A stretch of DNA of 64,000 bases from Acephala macrosclerotiorum. Lineage: Eukaryota > Ascomycota > Leotiomycetes > Helotiales > Mollisiaceae. Positions 1 to 11,460 of the stretch are shown here, one piece after another. The notes beneath the pieces were generated by a model, which did not search any database, was not told where the DNA came from, and worked only from the letters and a program-made list of their open reading frames with translations. Location of the stretch: contig MU119239.1 in NCBI GenBank assembly GCA_014904845.1, forward strand, positions 248,001-312,000. Direction: 5' to 3'. Position 1 is the stretch's first letter; each line of letters starts with the position of its first letter. Made by a program: the position numbers and the translations under genes.

Positions 1-78
1 GGTCTCGGGCTATCAAAATGAAGCTTGAACAGGAGCAGCAGCGGAACTAACCATTGTAGGAGAAGATGTAGATGCCAT
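1..78 (-). CDS. Possible 5' end of a gene running off the left edge
   Basis: On the minus strand an ATG at 78-76 sits in a good context (ACCACAATGG). It is followed by nine codons (M A S T S S P T M) and then GTTAGT, which could be a 5' splice site. Without splicing the frame stops a few codons later, still inside the window. The upstream sequence is AC-rich, like fungal 5' leaders. No family can be named from so short a piece. It could equally be chance. Confidence 0.22.
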
Positions 79-2278
79 TGTGGTTAGAATTGTTCGTGAT
101 TTGGTATAGAAGTTGATGATGAGTGAAAGATGGTGGAGTTCCGCGGCGAGATCTGAAGTAGATGTGAACATGCCGCCGCTGCAGTGTTAGGAAGGCTCTG
201 TTTGTCATTGGCTAGGAATGGCTCTTCTTGACCGCAGAAAGGATGTCTTTGAGTGTAGTAGAGCTATGCGCCAGTTAGGACTACCTAGACAAAGCGAAAG
301 AGTGTCCGCTTACCTTAGGCCTACACCACTGCAAGAGCACTCCAACTCCCAGCTGTGTTCAGAGGTAAGGAGGTCCTCAATCGCTGTTAAAAGTACCTCG
401 ATGGTCGCTATCATCGATCCGGCCACGATTTTCTCCCCTAAAGCCGCCCCGCTCGACCGCCCTGGCAACTCTACCAGCTATAATTGTACTGTTGCATTGT
501 TGAAGTGTAAACAGCACAAGGGGTAGTTGGTACAAGAACACCATTATTGTCAGCACGTTCAGCTTTCGTCAGAGGCCATCATCTGAACAGCGCTACTGCC
601 ATCAGGTGTAGTTGGGAGCTGTCTGATGATGCTTGTTTCATGCGGAGAGTGGAAGGTGGGGGTGTCTCTGCTATTGCGGGCTGGGATCCGCAGCTGTCAA
701 ATATATGACTGCAGCCTAATGAAGATGTCTTTGTGCAGGGAAGTAGGGAGCGGTAGATGGTAAGCAAGGTGGTAAATGGAATCAAGGAGAATCGATGCCT
801 CCAGAGGGTATACGCTGTCACTGACTGACTTTTATCGTCTGAGAAGTTCAACCCGCTCTCCTTGTCCAAGCACTACTGCTCTTGTTTGATGGGAAGACAG
901 TTGTTGGAGACTTGACAGAGACTTGATGGTTGCATCGTGCAGAGATTGGGAGGGTAGACGGAAATTGCGAGATTCCGGAGGAGGAGAGATATGGACTGTG
1001 AAAGACTTACGAGCGCCAGGAGACAAGAGCGCCGTCTTTCCCCAGAGTTCCTTAGAGTTAAAGAGGATACCGTGTGTTCTAGGGTTCTGTCGGCGTTGAA
1101 GTCAGTATATATACCCCTCGAATTTAGCAGATCAAGGTTGGTGAGCGGTGTGAAATTGGACGGAGAGGAATACAACGAGGCACGGGAAAACATGGTGGGG
1201 AGGGGGAGTGACCTTAGGAGTGCAAGCGCGCCAATTTCGTTCGGACAGCCATAAGAGGGATACCTAGTGCTCTTTAGACCTGTGGCTATCACGCAGAGCG
1301 AGCATTTCACTTCCGGAAGTTGCGGATCCTCTCATGAGAGATTTTTGTGTAAATGAGCAGAGGCAAAGAATTATGGGGTAGAGACATATCGTGGAAGACG
1401 GGGTGGAGGAGTGAAAGAAAAATGCGGCGGACTTACAAATACGAGAAGCAAGCCTGCTGAATCTCTGCAGACAGCCACGTGGCTTGTAAATAAAGAGTAT
1501 CGGGTGCTCTGGAGATTTTTCAGCATCAATCACCGTCAATGCCATCTGAAGAGGCAGATAATGTCTGCTAGGCCGAGGTGGTGTGCCATTAGGAACCTAC
1601 CGGGAGGGTTTTGGCTTTTCACAGGAATATCAAGAGTAGCCTGCATACCTTTGGCACGTTCAAATGCTCTTTGAAACTCTTGATGTCGTTGTTGTTGAGT
1701 TCTTGATTCAAGCTCATGAATAAATTGGCAGGGTTCGTGGTATCAAACCAAATCGAGGGCAGTTCTTGAGAACCAGGCGTCAAGTTTGGACGTTTTTGTC
1801 TTATTATTGAACCAAATAACCTTCTCAATGACGAATTAGCTCAACCCTAGCCCTAGCCCCACTCTCAACGTCCAAAATTGTCGCCTAGATTCTCAAGAAC
1901 TACTTTCCTTTAGTTCACTCTACCGGTTAGCAAGTTGATGCCTCGTTTTGCCCTCCTCTCCACCGAGTCTAGCGTCCACTAGCGTTCTTTTTCTCTTTAC
2001 GAAAACCCAGCTCACTCCTCTTCCACATACCAACTCTTCTTCTGTTCTTCAACCTCAACTCCTCTTGCCTTTGGCTTCCAGTCTTTGAACAATAATCACC
2101 TCCATACTCTTGTAAGCAGCTCTCCTACTCTCCCTTCCCTTGAGGGCTGCAATTACTTTGCGGATAGGCTTTGTTACTTCCCCCTTGATCTTGGCTCGAT
2201 CTATCACAAACCACCTTCAACTCGGCTAACCACAAGCTTCAGATCACCCTTGCTACTACATACCCCCTTCACTTCAAG
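79..2278. other. Intergenic, no supported gene
   Basis: About 2.2 kb with several overlapping open frames of 60-145 codons on both strands, none with recognisable domains, splice signals or consistent codon use. The last 400 bases are pyrimidine-rich (CTCTCC, CTTCTTCTG, CTCACTCCTC), as is usual for a fungal core promoter and 5' leader, and they lead into the oxidoreductase gene at 2279. No repeat of note. Confidence 0.5.
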
Positions 2279-4237
2279 ATGACTGTCTCTCGAGTCTTGA
2301 CCTGCTTGATGCTGACGCTGAGCTTGGTTGCCAGTGGCTTTGGTGCTGCTGTTTCAACCAATGTTCTTGCCCCTCCTACCACCACCGATTTCTCTCATGA
2401 TGTCCTTGCTGAAGTTCCTTCTGGTCCTCTCTCTCCCGACATCAAGTTGTGTATGACTGCGGTAAGTTGGCCCTTGCATCGTTTGGAGAATTACTGATCT
2501 CTTTGCAGTGCATCCTGCTTCAAGTCACTTTCAACCTCGCAGGCAAGCCAATTGTGAACGGTATCGGTGGTACTTCAAACCTCACCGCCAATTATTGGGC
2601 TGCTCAACAAGGTGTTTACGTCCCTGCCTGTGTCATCACCCCAACTTCTGCAGCTGATGTTCTGGCCATCATCAAGACGGCTGAGCAATGGCAATGCCAG
2701 TTTGCTACCAAATCTGGTGGACATGTGAGTTATCTCTTCACCTTCTCTCCAAACATTCTGAAACCTCTTGTACCAACTCACTGCTGCACCTTCCCTCCCC
2801 TGTGCTTCACCCCCGCTTTACCTGCCATACTGCCCCGATCATAATCTCCTCCAACCACTAGGACATTCTCACCCCTCACATTTTAACGAAATATGCTAAC
2901 TCAAGGCTCACAGGTCCCGTTCGCCGGCGCTTCAAACATTCAAGGTGGTATCCTGATCGACCTCTCCAGCATCAACGAGATCACCGTCTCTTCTGACCAG
3001 ACCCAAGCCGTCGTTGGTAGCGGACAGAGATGGGTCAATGTCTACTCCAAGTTGAACGCTCTTGGTCTTTCAGCTGTTGGTACTCTCACTGCTGACATCG
3101 GAGTTGGTGGTTCATTGCTTGGTGGTGGGGCCTCTCCCCTCGCAAATCAATATGGATGGGGATGTGACAACGTTCTCAGCTACGAGGTACTCCCAGAATT
3201 CCTTTTAGACCTGAATCTTGCTAATCTAGCGTAGGTCGTCATTGGTGATCGAATCCTCGACGTCACCGCCAATTCCTACCCCGACCTCTACTTTGCCCTT
3301 CGTGGAGGTGGAAACAACTTTGGCATCGTGACTCGCTTTACTATCGCAGTCTACCCTCTTGGCCTGATGTGGGGAGGTGCAAATGTCTACATGATGGCCG
3401 AGTTCGCTCCAGTCATCGATGTTATGACCAACTTCACTGCTCAGTCGGACTCGGATCCACAGGGTTCCATGACCTTGATGTTCATCTACACTGGCTCCAC
3501 CAATTCCTGTAAGTTCTCTACCTTCTGTTATACCGTCACGCTAATTCTTGATATTAGGGATCGCCACAACCCTCCTTGAATACACCGCTCCGGTCGTCAA
3601 CCCACCTATTCTAGCAAACTTCACTGCTCTCCCACATGTTGCCTCCACCATGCAGCTCCAAACCGAAGCCTCAATCTCCACCAGTACTCCAGACCCATGG
3701 GGATTCCAAGAGACTTTCTGGACCTTCACCTACAAGGCTAACAATGCTCTCCCACACAACATCTGGGTCCAATGCGAACAGAACGTTGACGCTTTCCTTG
3801 CTCAACAACCTATTGCAGGATTCCAATTGGCATGCATCTTCATCCCTGTCATTCCAACTTTGATCAAGAATTCTCAAAAGAACGGTGGAAACGCTATGGG
3901 TCTAACAACCGACAGCGCGTTGATGAGTAAGTCTTTCCCCCCTGCACTTGACCGACTGCTAATTCCTCTAGTGTTTGTCCTACAAATCACCTGGAACAAT
4001 GCAGCCGACCAACCCGCGGTATACAAGTTCGCCTCCGACTTCATCGCTGAAGCCAACGCCACCGCTCATTCCATGGGCGTCAGCCACCCTTATGTTCACC
4101 TGAACACTGCACACATCTCGCAAAACCCTTTCTTCAGCTACGGCCCTACAAATCTTGCTACGCTCAGAGCTGTCAGCAAGAAGTACGACCCTCAACAAAC
4201 CTTCCAGAAGCTTCAACCTGGTGGTTTCAAGCTATAA
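2279..4237 (+). CDS. Secreted FAD-linked oxidoreductase (berberine bridge enzyme-like)
   Basis: Six exons: 2279-2461, 2509-2724, 2914-3186, 3235-3508, 3558-3926, 3972-4237. All introns are GT-AG and in phase, giving 526 aa. Residues 1-23 are a signal peptide (TCLMLTLSLVASGFGAA), so secretion is expected. The FAD_binding_4 (PCMH) domain shows KSGGH, whose His is the usual site of covalent 8-alpha-histidyl FAD attachment, then GGGNNFGIVTRF. The C-terminus ends with a BBE-type segment (KKYDPQQTFQKLQPGGFKL). The position of the second flavin-linking Cys of bicovalent members (the GxCxxVG region) reads TADIGVGG, so a mono-covalent flavin is likely. Such enzymes oxidise sugars, alcohols or alkaloid-like substrates with O2; the substrate cannot be told from sequence. 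The gene appears intact. Confidence 0.93.
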
Positions 4238-4992
4238 ACGCCCTTCATGTCTCCATGATCGTGCGGCCAATAAGCTAACTTAGATGCGCTTTCTTCGTGG
4301 GAAATTGGATGGTGATTTTTCGTGGGGTGGAGTTATGGAGTTGAGCACTGGTTTTCTTCGATAGATAGCCCGACGATTCAGATGTTCGCAATAACTGGGT
4401 GGTAAAGCAGGTGAGCAGACATCGAATAAAAGTTATTTGATTTTATCAATACTCTTCATACCGTGACCTTCACTATTCTAACCAAACGGGCGGTCGTGAT
4501 TGATGCCTGATTTGCTTACGCACGCTGGACTTTACACACGCTGAAATAGCCTTTCCTTGACAATAACTCGAAACAAAAGTCCTACAAGGCAAATGAAGTC
4601 TGAAATGAAAAGTGTTTAGAGGGAATGTCAAATGTAGCTAGGGCAAATTTAGCCCCTAAAACTCCAGGCTTGAACCCCTGAAATGTCGATCTGTTCAGGG
4701 CACATCTCGACTAAATCTAGCGATTGCCTCCCTTCATTCCAACTACTGCGAACATCTTGTGGATGATGCTGGTGTCTATCTCAACCTAATCACAAGGATA
4801 TTCCCAGTAAATACTACTTTCCGAAGATATTAGATTCTATCCTAGATGTTGGTCTTGAGTTTTTTGAGTCACAATTTATGATGGGCTGGGACATCGAGCA
4901 CTCTCGATCGTATCCCCCATCCACCAGCGGAGCAGATGAAGCCCTTCGTTGTCTAGTACTACTAGCCTAATCCAAGACAAGCATATGATACC
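4238..4992. other. Intergenic between convergent genes
   Basis: Holds the 3' regions of the oxidoreductase gene (plus strand) and the NACHT gene (minus strand). A poly(A)-signal-like GAATAAAAG lies near 4424. I see no gene, repeat or structured RNA. Confidence 0.45.
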
Positions 4993-7900
4993 TTAATCTA
5001 GACCATCCTCCCTGAGTTTGGCCCTTTTGTCCTGATGTACTGGTCTTTCTTCCAAAAACAGCACCTCGTCCTCGTTCGATTGATTCGATACTGTCTCGTC
5101 ATCCGAAATGATCTCAATCAGCTTTCTCTTCAGCTTTCCACCTTGTCTCAAACTTCTTTGCTGTGCATCTATCTGGTCCCTAATAGCTTGCTCAAGTGCA
5201 TCGAGAACTCTGTAGACTTCTCTACAATCCCTCGGCAACCCTTCCTCGACCGTATCTTGCAAAGTCTTCTTGTCCAAGGCAAATCCGCTAGGTATGTAGT
5301 TCAAACTGTTTGTCGGATCTACTCCAGCGTTCAAAAACGCCTCGAACATAGCCAACTGACTCTCGAGAAATCGCGAAATTTCAAAGGGATGAATTTGCAG
5401 GTCTAGACACGTCCATACGCGAAGCTGTATGCCTTCCTCGTATTCCATGCTGATACGCCGTGGGGCGAACCTACCCAGCCTGAGCAACGAGTTTACCATT
5501 GAAGCGGTGGCGAATGGAAATTTGGGGGAAGTAATGTTATCCTTATCGCACAAGTGATTCATCAAGGCCTTAGCCGTCTGTCTTTGACGTGGGTTGTCTT
5601 CAGTGGCCAAGAAGTCTTCGATGAATTCAGAAAGGCAGTGCATGGTCGCTCGATGAAGAAATGACTGCTTGGTCTCCGGGAAGTATTGTAGATGCTGGAG
5701 CGGCGCTCTCATCTGCATCAGGGTCCTCAAAAGCTCTGTTCTCCGCTTGCGTGTACCTCGGTGCCCATTAGCATGATACGCGTAAATCCACGCATTGACA
5801 CCCCAGCCATGGTGTTGTTTCGGTCGAATCAAATGACCGGATTGAGGCTTCACAAACATCGACAAAGATTTGATTGACGCCCTCATCAGTGCGAAGTGTC
5901 CCGAGAATTCAGGTGGACTTTCATCAGCCAGGATCTTTACCCACTTCGCATCCTCGCTGATAAAGTCTCGAGCAGTCCTGTGCATCCAGCGCACGTTCTT
6001 CAGAGCGCAAGATCCTTCCTCGAATGAATTTGGATCGAGGGCCTTGGGATTTGAGACTTCCAAGAGGCCAGCACATCTGGCGGTGAGGTGGAATTGAATG
6101 TCCTCGTACTTGGCGACATTTGATCGCAAGCTTCTAGTTCACGGTCCTCCGTCAAGGCGAACAAGAATTCGCTCAGTGTTATGGGGCGAACGCCTTCTGA
6201 TACGTTGTCCTCTTGGGAGGCGCTAGACTGCCACAATGACAGTGAACGTTTTTTGAAAGGGTCCGACGAGAGTTCGGAGGAGATGCTCATGATTGCAAAC
6301 GCCCTAGAAGCCCACTCAAGATAGCAAGATTCAATCTGTGACAACAATTTGTTGTACAGTGGATTTAGCTCTCTTGGGAACGATCTCAACCGCTGCCAAA
6401 GTTGTGGGATGGTGTCTCTGTTATTAACTCCCTTGAGGAGGAGTTTGACGACCACGTGAACCCAGAGAAAGACACCCTCTGCTCGCTCGGAGATCTCGCC
6501 TGTGAGCGAGGAAGCAAGCATCACATCGCGAGAGGCTAGTTTCAAGAACGCTGGACTGTCGTTGAGCTTGCCATTGATATAGACATCGATATCTTTGGCC
6601 GTGAGGTTCTGCAATTTTAGACTGGGACATGCGTTAAGCGCTTCCTGAAATTGAACCCAGGGCCGACTTGATAGACAGAACTTGGCATCGTCTGAAATGC
6701 TGCTGATTCGCTTGAAGAAGAGACAAAGTTGCTCGATATCTCCTCTGAACTCGTCGAGGCCATCGATGAAGAAGCATAACTTCAAGGGAAGCTGCTTCTG
6801 AAGAATCAGTCTTTCGAAAGCTCCTTGTAGCTCTCTTATTGTCCATTGTCTTGATTTTGGAAGAGAATCCTCTCCATCGTCTAACGCCTCAGAGTAGGCC
6901 TCGGTCCATCTCCCTGGAAGTACAATAGGGATGAGCATTGGATACTCCTGGAGTACTTGATGCAAGAGGGAACGGAGTAAGCCGCTTTGGCTTTGCTGTA
7001 AGTCTGTCCCGCTGTTCCAGAAGAAGAATGTCGCCATGTAAAATGGAAGTGGCCCAGAATGTTTACTTTGCCTCCAATTGTACAAAAAGTTCTGGGTCAT
7101 TTTGTTGTCGTAAATGTGCTTCATGAGAGTGGATTTCCCAGAACCCGGCTTGCCATTGATCCAGTAAATCCCGCTTCCCTTCTCCAGCCACTCCCTGAAG
7201 TCGCTCCAAGGTAGTTTCCATTGTCTTGTGTCCGAGAATATCCAATCAAATGTTTTGGGGTGGGCCTCGACTACATCTTCGTAACGACTGGACATAGATT
7301 GATATGATAATTCGTCGAGGATTTTATGCTTGACTGAGCGGCGCAAGGCTTTCTCGGTTTCCGAGCTGACACTGAGCATCTCGATGTTTGCTGTGATCGT
7401 GGTTAAGTCGTTGAAATGATTACGGGACATGGCTTGAGACATGACTGCGTTGATATGGTCGGCAATCCGCTCCCTGGTCTGGTGGTGCTCGTCCTGGTTC
7501 AATGTCTCGAGACGACTGAACATTCTTGCTAAGGTCTCCACGATAGGAGCTGAGACATCTTCTCTGATGCCGACCACAGCTGCCAGAATTTGCTGGGTCT
7601 CCTTATCTAGATTGCCAAACCGAGCCGATGACCGAGTAATACTTGCGTCAATTTTGTGTCTGCTTTAAAGTTAGTCAAATAATGTGGGACATCGAGAAAG
7701 ACGGGTCTTACTGGATGGAAAGCAGAGATCGCGACTGCAACGATTCCTTCAAGACAGAGAGCCGCTCAATCAACTCTCGAATCTCATCCTTGGACCAAAC
7801 GGCTTTGACGGCAGCTTTTAGGCTGTTGATCAAATGATTGCCCCCTGCTTTGACCTTCAACCTTCTCAACCCCTCCAGTAACTCCTCAGCGACATTCGCT

Positions 7901-8172
7901 GTCTGATCGCATATCTGGTGAAAAATGTCCTCGTCCCGTTGTGCTTCTTCTGTCATTGGACGAGTGGTTTCTCCTGGGATCGTGGAATGGCATCTCCTCA
8001 ATTTGGCAACAACGGATTGCAAGTCTCCAATGACGAGTTCGAGCTCCTCATGAGCATTCAGTGACCCTCGAGAGGATTTGTAGAGTAGGACACTGCTCTT
8101 CAGTAGTTTGTTGCCGAAATCGACGAACTGTATAATGGTTCCTGCGACCGATAAGGCTGACAATGGATCCAT
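4993..8172 (-). CDS. NACHT-domain STAND (fungal NLR-like) protein with an internal frameshift
   Basis: Exon 1 is 8172-7712. A GTAAGA...GCAG intron spans 7711-7660, and exon 2 runs from 7659. The N-terminus (MDPLSALSVAGTIIQFVDFG) is typical of the Helo-like N-terminal domain of fungal STAND proteins. The NACHT nucleotide-binding domain has Walker A GKPGSGKST and Walker B LCFFIDGLDEF. Around 6112-6135 the frame that encodes ITLSEFLFALTEDRELE breaks. The C-terminal half (KYEDIQFHLTARCAGLLEV onward, about 370 aa, ending in a Lys-rich and acidic tail) continues in another frame. No GT-AG intron of plausible size bridges the break, so it is a 1-nt deletion or an assembly error. No ankyrin, WD or TPR repeats are visible. 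STAND proteins act as ligand-sensing switches that trigger regulated cell death or defence; the role of this copy is inferred. If the lesion is real, the product is truncated after the NACHT region. Confidence 0.82.
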
Positions 8173-8563
8173 AGTGTAGAGCTATTGCCTTGCCGTGCTC
8201 GTGGTGTTGTCGCTTGTCGAAGTGAGCGAGGCTACGACAACATACTTCAACTTTCACGGATCTGTAAGCGACTGGGATTACTGATACCGGAATTCTTCCT
8301 GATCGCGTGGTGAGGGATGAATTGTTGATAATGTTGACGAGGCAGGTGCAGGTTTGACTATAAGATCAGCTTCATGAGGTTGAGGTTTGAGGCGCAGCAT
8401 GCCCTCAGCCTCATTCTCTAGTTCTATGCCGCCACACTCGCTGCGCTGGATTCGTTAATCATTCTAGCTCTCAGAAGGCATCCTATGAGCTGAAGCTGAA
8501 AGGTGAGTCAAGAAGAAATGAGTTGGCAGGTACAGCATAACTTTACTAAGGCAGGCGTTGCAC

Positions 8564-8815
8564 TACGCCGTGACTAGCTTTGCGTCTCGATCGCGAAAAT
8601 CGCCTTAATTGCAATACTTATATCTCACAATAAAATTGAGTGAAAATTTTACAGTTTCATCAAATAATTTACTCCCTTCCATATTCTAAATGCATCTAAT
8701 TTTTATGGATTTTCATTAACTTATTGCTATAAGAAGTGTATTCGAAACAACTGACTTTGTGGTATTTTGAAGTTCTGACTGAAATTAGGCGAGACGCAAA
8801 ACTGGTCGCAGCGTA
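8564..8815. repeat. Small AT-rich element with 26-bp terminal inverted repeats (MITE-like)
   Basis: Bases 8564-8589 and the reverse complement of 8790-8815 match over 26 bp (core TTTGCGTCTCG is identical). The four mismatches are all C/T differences. The interior (about 200 bp) is AT-rich with no ORF. I could not find a convincing target-site duplication. Transition-only divergence between the arms fits a RIP-mutated non-autonomous element. Confidence 0.55.
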
Positions 8816-9360
8816 AACGGATCAACCTGGATAAGGTGAGAACATTTCAACGTTCACATCAAGCAAGAAGATCTCATCATAGCAGAATAGGAAATCTCAA
8901 TGTCAAAATTTATTACATATGCAGACATATTGTTCCTCTTTGTCTCGAGTGATTTGGAAACATTTGCAAAATTGCTTACCCCGCCATTACCCTGCATCAG
9001 TATACTTCTCCTACCAAGCAATGAAGGTGTCTCCAGAACTCTCAAGGCACGATATAGACGGCGTCGGTACGTTTGCTTGACTTCTGCTTGAGCTTTAGTC
9101 TATAATTTCATGGAATGTACATTTATTATTCATGTATAAGGAGTGTTTCGTCCCTGAACTTCGTTCCTGGTATGTAGAATAAATGATATAAAGCAGGTGA
9201 TTACCCATATTTCCAGGGACTTTAGAAACGAGTCTTACAGGATGTAATGCACGTAAGCCACATACAACTGCTAATAGTATCGTGTGAAATACACGTAGCT
9301 TCGATCCGATGAAACCTATCTTGAATGATACACAGTAGTGCTTACAGTACTGGCAGCTCA

Positions 9361-9408
9361 AATCGTAACCCTCGCAAATCGTAACCATCGCAAATCGTAA
9401 CCCTCGCA
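9361..9408. repeat. 16-bp tandem repeat, three copies
   Basis: Unit AATCGTAACCCTCGCA is repeated three times head to tail; the middle copy has one C-to-A change. A degenerate fourth start (AGTCGCATCA) follows. It lies 90 bp upstream of the GFA-domain gene. Confidence 0.85.
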
Positions 9409-9496
9409 AGTCGCATCATATCGCATCCCAATCTGGCAGCTCGCCAAAATGTATAAATCTAAGACAATTCCTCCATAATGAAAACCAAATCAGACA

Positions 9497-10161
9497 ATGC
9501 CTCTTCCCAACCATGCCTTCACCCTCCACGGCGGCTGCAACTGCCACGCCATCAGGTACAAAATCGATGTCCCAGTATTCAAGGACAGATTCTTACATCC
9601 CACACGACACCAAGAGCACCTCCCCGAAGAAGATAAAATCCGCTTCCCCATGAGTCTAATATGCCACTGTAACGACTCTCGCAGCTCCAGCGGCGCTCTC
9701 ATAAACTACGGCCTTGCCTGTTTGAACGAATACGTTTCGTTCAAGTTCGAACTTCGCCCTTCATCCTCATCAGATCAAGTCCAAACTGAAGAGAAATTAT
9801 CAAAGGAATGGATACCAGCCTCCTCAATCTTCCCACCCTCACCATTCCCAGAACGGAAAGACACCTATTTATCCTTCTATCAAAGTTCAGAAAGTAGAAC
9901 GAGGAGTTTTGCGGGAGATGTGGGACGAATTTGACGTATTGCGTTTGGCCGATGACAGAGCCTTGGCCAAAGTTTTTGGATATTTGGACGGGAACGATTG
10001 ATAAGGCGGGTTTGGAGAGGGAGGGGGAGGATGAGAAGGGGGAGTGGTTGAGGCCTGTGGGGCATATTTGGGTTGATGTTGAGATTCCTTGGGTTGGGAG
10101 GTTGGCGTGTGAGGGGAGTGGTAGGTGTCCGAGACATGAGGGGCGAAGTGATTTTGCGTGA
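9497..10161 (+). CDS. GFA-domain protein (glutathione-dependent formaldehyde-activating enzyme/CENP-V-like), frameshifted
   Basis: The N-terminal zinc-site motif GGCNCHAIRY follows the start at 9497. The central motif reads CHCNDSRSSSGAL; the family normally has a third Cys here (CHCxxC), so Ser replaces a zinc ligand. The C-terminal motif FCGRCGTNLTY, with its CxxC pair, is present but in another frame. The switch happens at the TTTT run at 9907-9910, where one more T would join the halves. Downstream HIWVDVEIPW and CPRHEG are family-like. GFA-domain proteins bind zinc through these Cys residues; fungal members are mostly uncharacterised. With both a frameshift and a lost ligand, the copy may be decaying; a homopolymer sequencing error is the alternative for the frameshift. 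Confidence 0.75.
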
Positions 10162-10386
10162 GGGATGAGGGATGGATGTTGAGAGAGAGTGGGGACTTTT
10201 AGGAAAGAGATGACAAGATGTTATTGGTAGAATCAATGTAGAGAAAGAAGCGCCTACTGTCTCATGGTGCTTGATGCGAATGGACGAAGTTGAAAGTAGA
10301 GCATGGGTGTTTGAAACAGTTCTGGAAATTTATCCCAAGCAGATGAACGAAAGCTAGAACAAACATTGCATTTGCAGCTCTCGCCT

Positions 10387-11460
10387 CTACGGATCATACT
10401 GCACCATCTCCGGACAATCAACATGAGGCATCGTCTCAATATGCTCCCAAAACCCCTCCCCTTTCGGATCCGTCATCCCATTCCCCCTCCCAATTTTCGC
10501 CTCATACTCCTCCCTACTCTTCACCGCATAGTGATGCAACGCCAGCCTATCCCTCGTAATCGGCTGTCTAAACGCAATCGTCACAACCTCATCCCAATGC
10601 TCCCCGACCGTAACTGAGCCTTGGTATAAGTTGAATTTATGTGGGTTCATAGGACCGTTGACTTTCTTCGGTCGAGCAATGGATTTGACATGTCGATTAT
10701 CGCTTGATTGGCCTTCATCTTCGGGCGCGTCGTAGATGCATGTCGTGAATGACTTCCGCGCAGAATCAGGGCGGGTGAGGAGTCCGGATGAAGAGTGGAT
10801 CTTCCAGCTCACGCCTAGAGCACCATAAACGTCATCTTTCTCAATCACAGACTCGAGAATCTCGCGAAATGTTTCATTGGGCGAAGTAACCTCGAGAAAT
10901 TCATCAGCATCGATGAAAGCAATCCATTCGTGGCGATGACCCCAAGTTTTTAGACAGTGATCGTAAAAGACGAGTTGTTGATACGAATGTCGACCTCCGC
11001 GCTCTTGATAGAAGAATGTTACAGCTGAGCGAGGGATTCCGAGATCGGGGAGCTGGGAGAGAGGAGGGATGGATCCGTCGTCCATGATATAGAAGTTGCG
11101 GATTCCGAGGTGATAGTAGTGATGGATCAGGAACTCGGGTAGGTCTTGTTGTTGGTCTTTGATTGAGAGGCAGATTGCTACGTAGCCGTCGTCCATGCCT
11201 GCGGGGTGGGATTCGTTGGTCTTGAATTGTGCCCAGGGTGTGTGCTCAATGAGATCTTCTATTGTAGGGGGCTTGGGGATTTCGGGGATCTTCGAGAGCA
11301 CTTTCTTCTGTGCCTCGAGGACCTTTTGTGGTGGGGCTAGGACGATGTAGTGGATGAGGACTAGGAATGGTAGGAGAATGGCGATTGTTTTCCATCTGAT
11401 TGTATTGATGGCTGCGATGCCCGATTCTTTGGAGAAAGATTTCAAAAGAAAGTCTGACAT
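10387..11460 (-). CDS. GT92-like (DUF23) glycosyltransferase, type II membrane protein
   Basis: Single exon, 357 aa. A short cytoplasmic N-terminus is followed by a membrane anchor at about residues 24-42 (WKTIAILLPFLVLIHYIVLA), then a lumenal catalytic domain. Family features visible: AICLSIKDQQQDLPEFLIHHYYHLGIRNFYIMDDGS (in pieces), an ERGGRHSYQQLVFYDHC segment, and the DxD-type motif WIAFIDADEF expected to bind nucleotide-sugar and metal. The C-terminal ALHHYAVKSREEYEAK also fits the family. The likely role is Golgi glycan extension; donor and acceptor are unknown. The frame is intact. The gene is convergent with the GFA gene, and the two stop codons are 225 bp apart. Confidence 0.87.
   Translation of the reverse strand: MSDFLLKSFSKESGIAAINTIRWKTIAILLPFLVLIHYIVLAPPQKVLEAQKKVLSKIPEIPKPPTIEDLIEHTPWAQFKTNESHPAGMDDGYVAICLSIKDQQQDLPEFLIHHYYHLGIRNFYIMDDGSIPPLSQLPDLGIPRSAVTFFYQERGGRHSYQQLVFYDHCLKTWGHRHEWIAFIDADEFLEVTSPNETFREILESVIEKDDVYGALGVSWKIHSSSGLLTRPDSARKSFTTCIYDAPEDEGQSSDNRHVKSIARPKKVNGPMNPHKFNLYQGSVTVGEHWDEVVTIAFRQPITRDRLALHHYAVKSREEYEAKIGRGNGMTDPKGEGFWEHIETMPHVDCPEMVQYDP

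Larger units (their letters stand above)
8173..9496. other. Intergenic region with two small repeats
   Basis: Contains the NACHT gene promoter (minus strand, 8173-8500), an AT-rich inverted-repeat element (8564-8815) and a 16-bp tandem repeat (9361-9408), listed separately. Between them I see nothing supported. The 104-codon minus-strand frame at 9095-9409 overlaps the tandem repeat and has no features. Confidence 0.4.

Noticed and set aside
873..1310. 145-codon minus-strand ORF near the left end
   Set aside because: No domain, no splice signals, overlapping frames of similar length on both strands; looks like chance.
1848..1862. CCCTAGCCCTAGCCCC, resembling degenerate telomeric (CCCTAA) repeats
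   Set aside because: Only two and a half imperfect units, with normal sequence on both sides; not enough to call an interstitial telomere.
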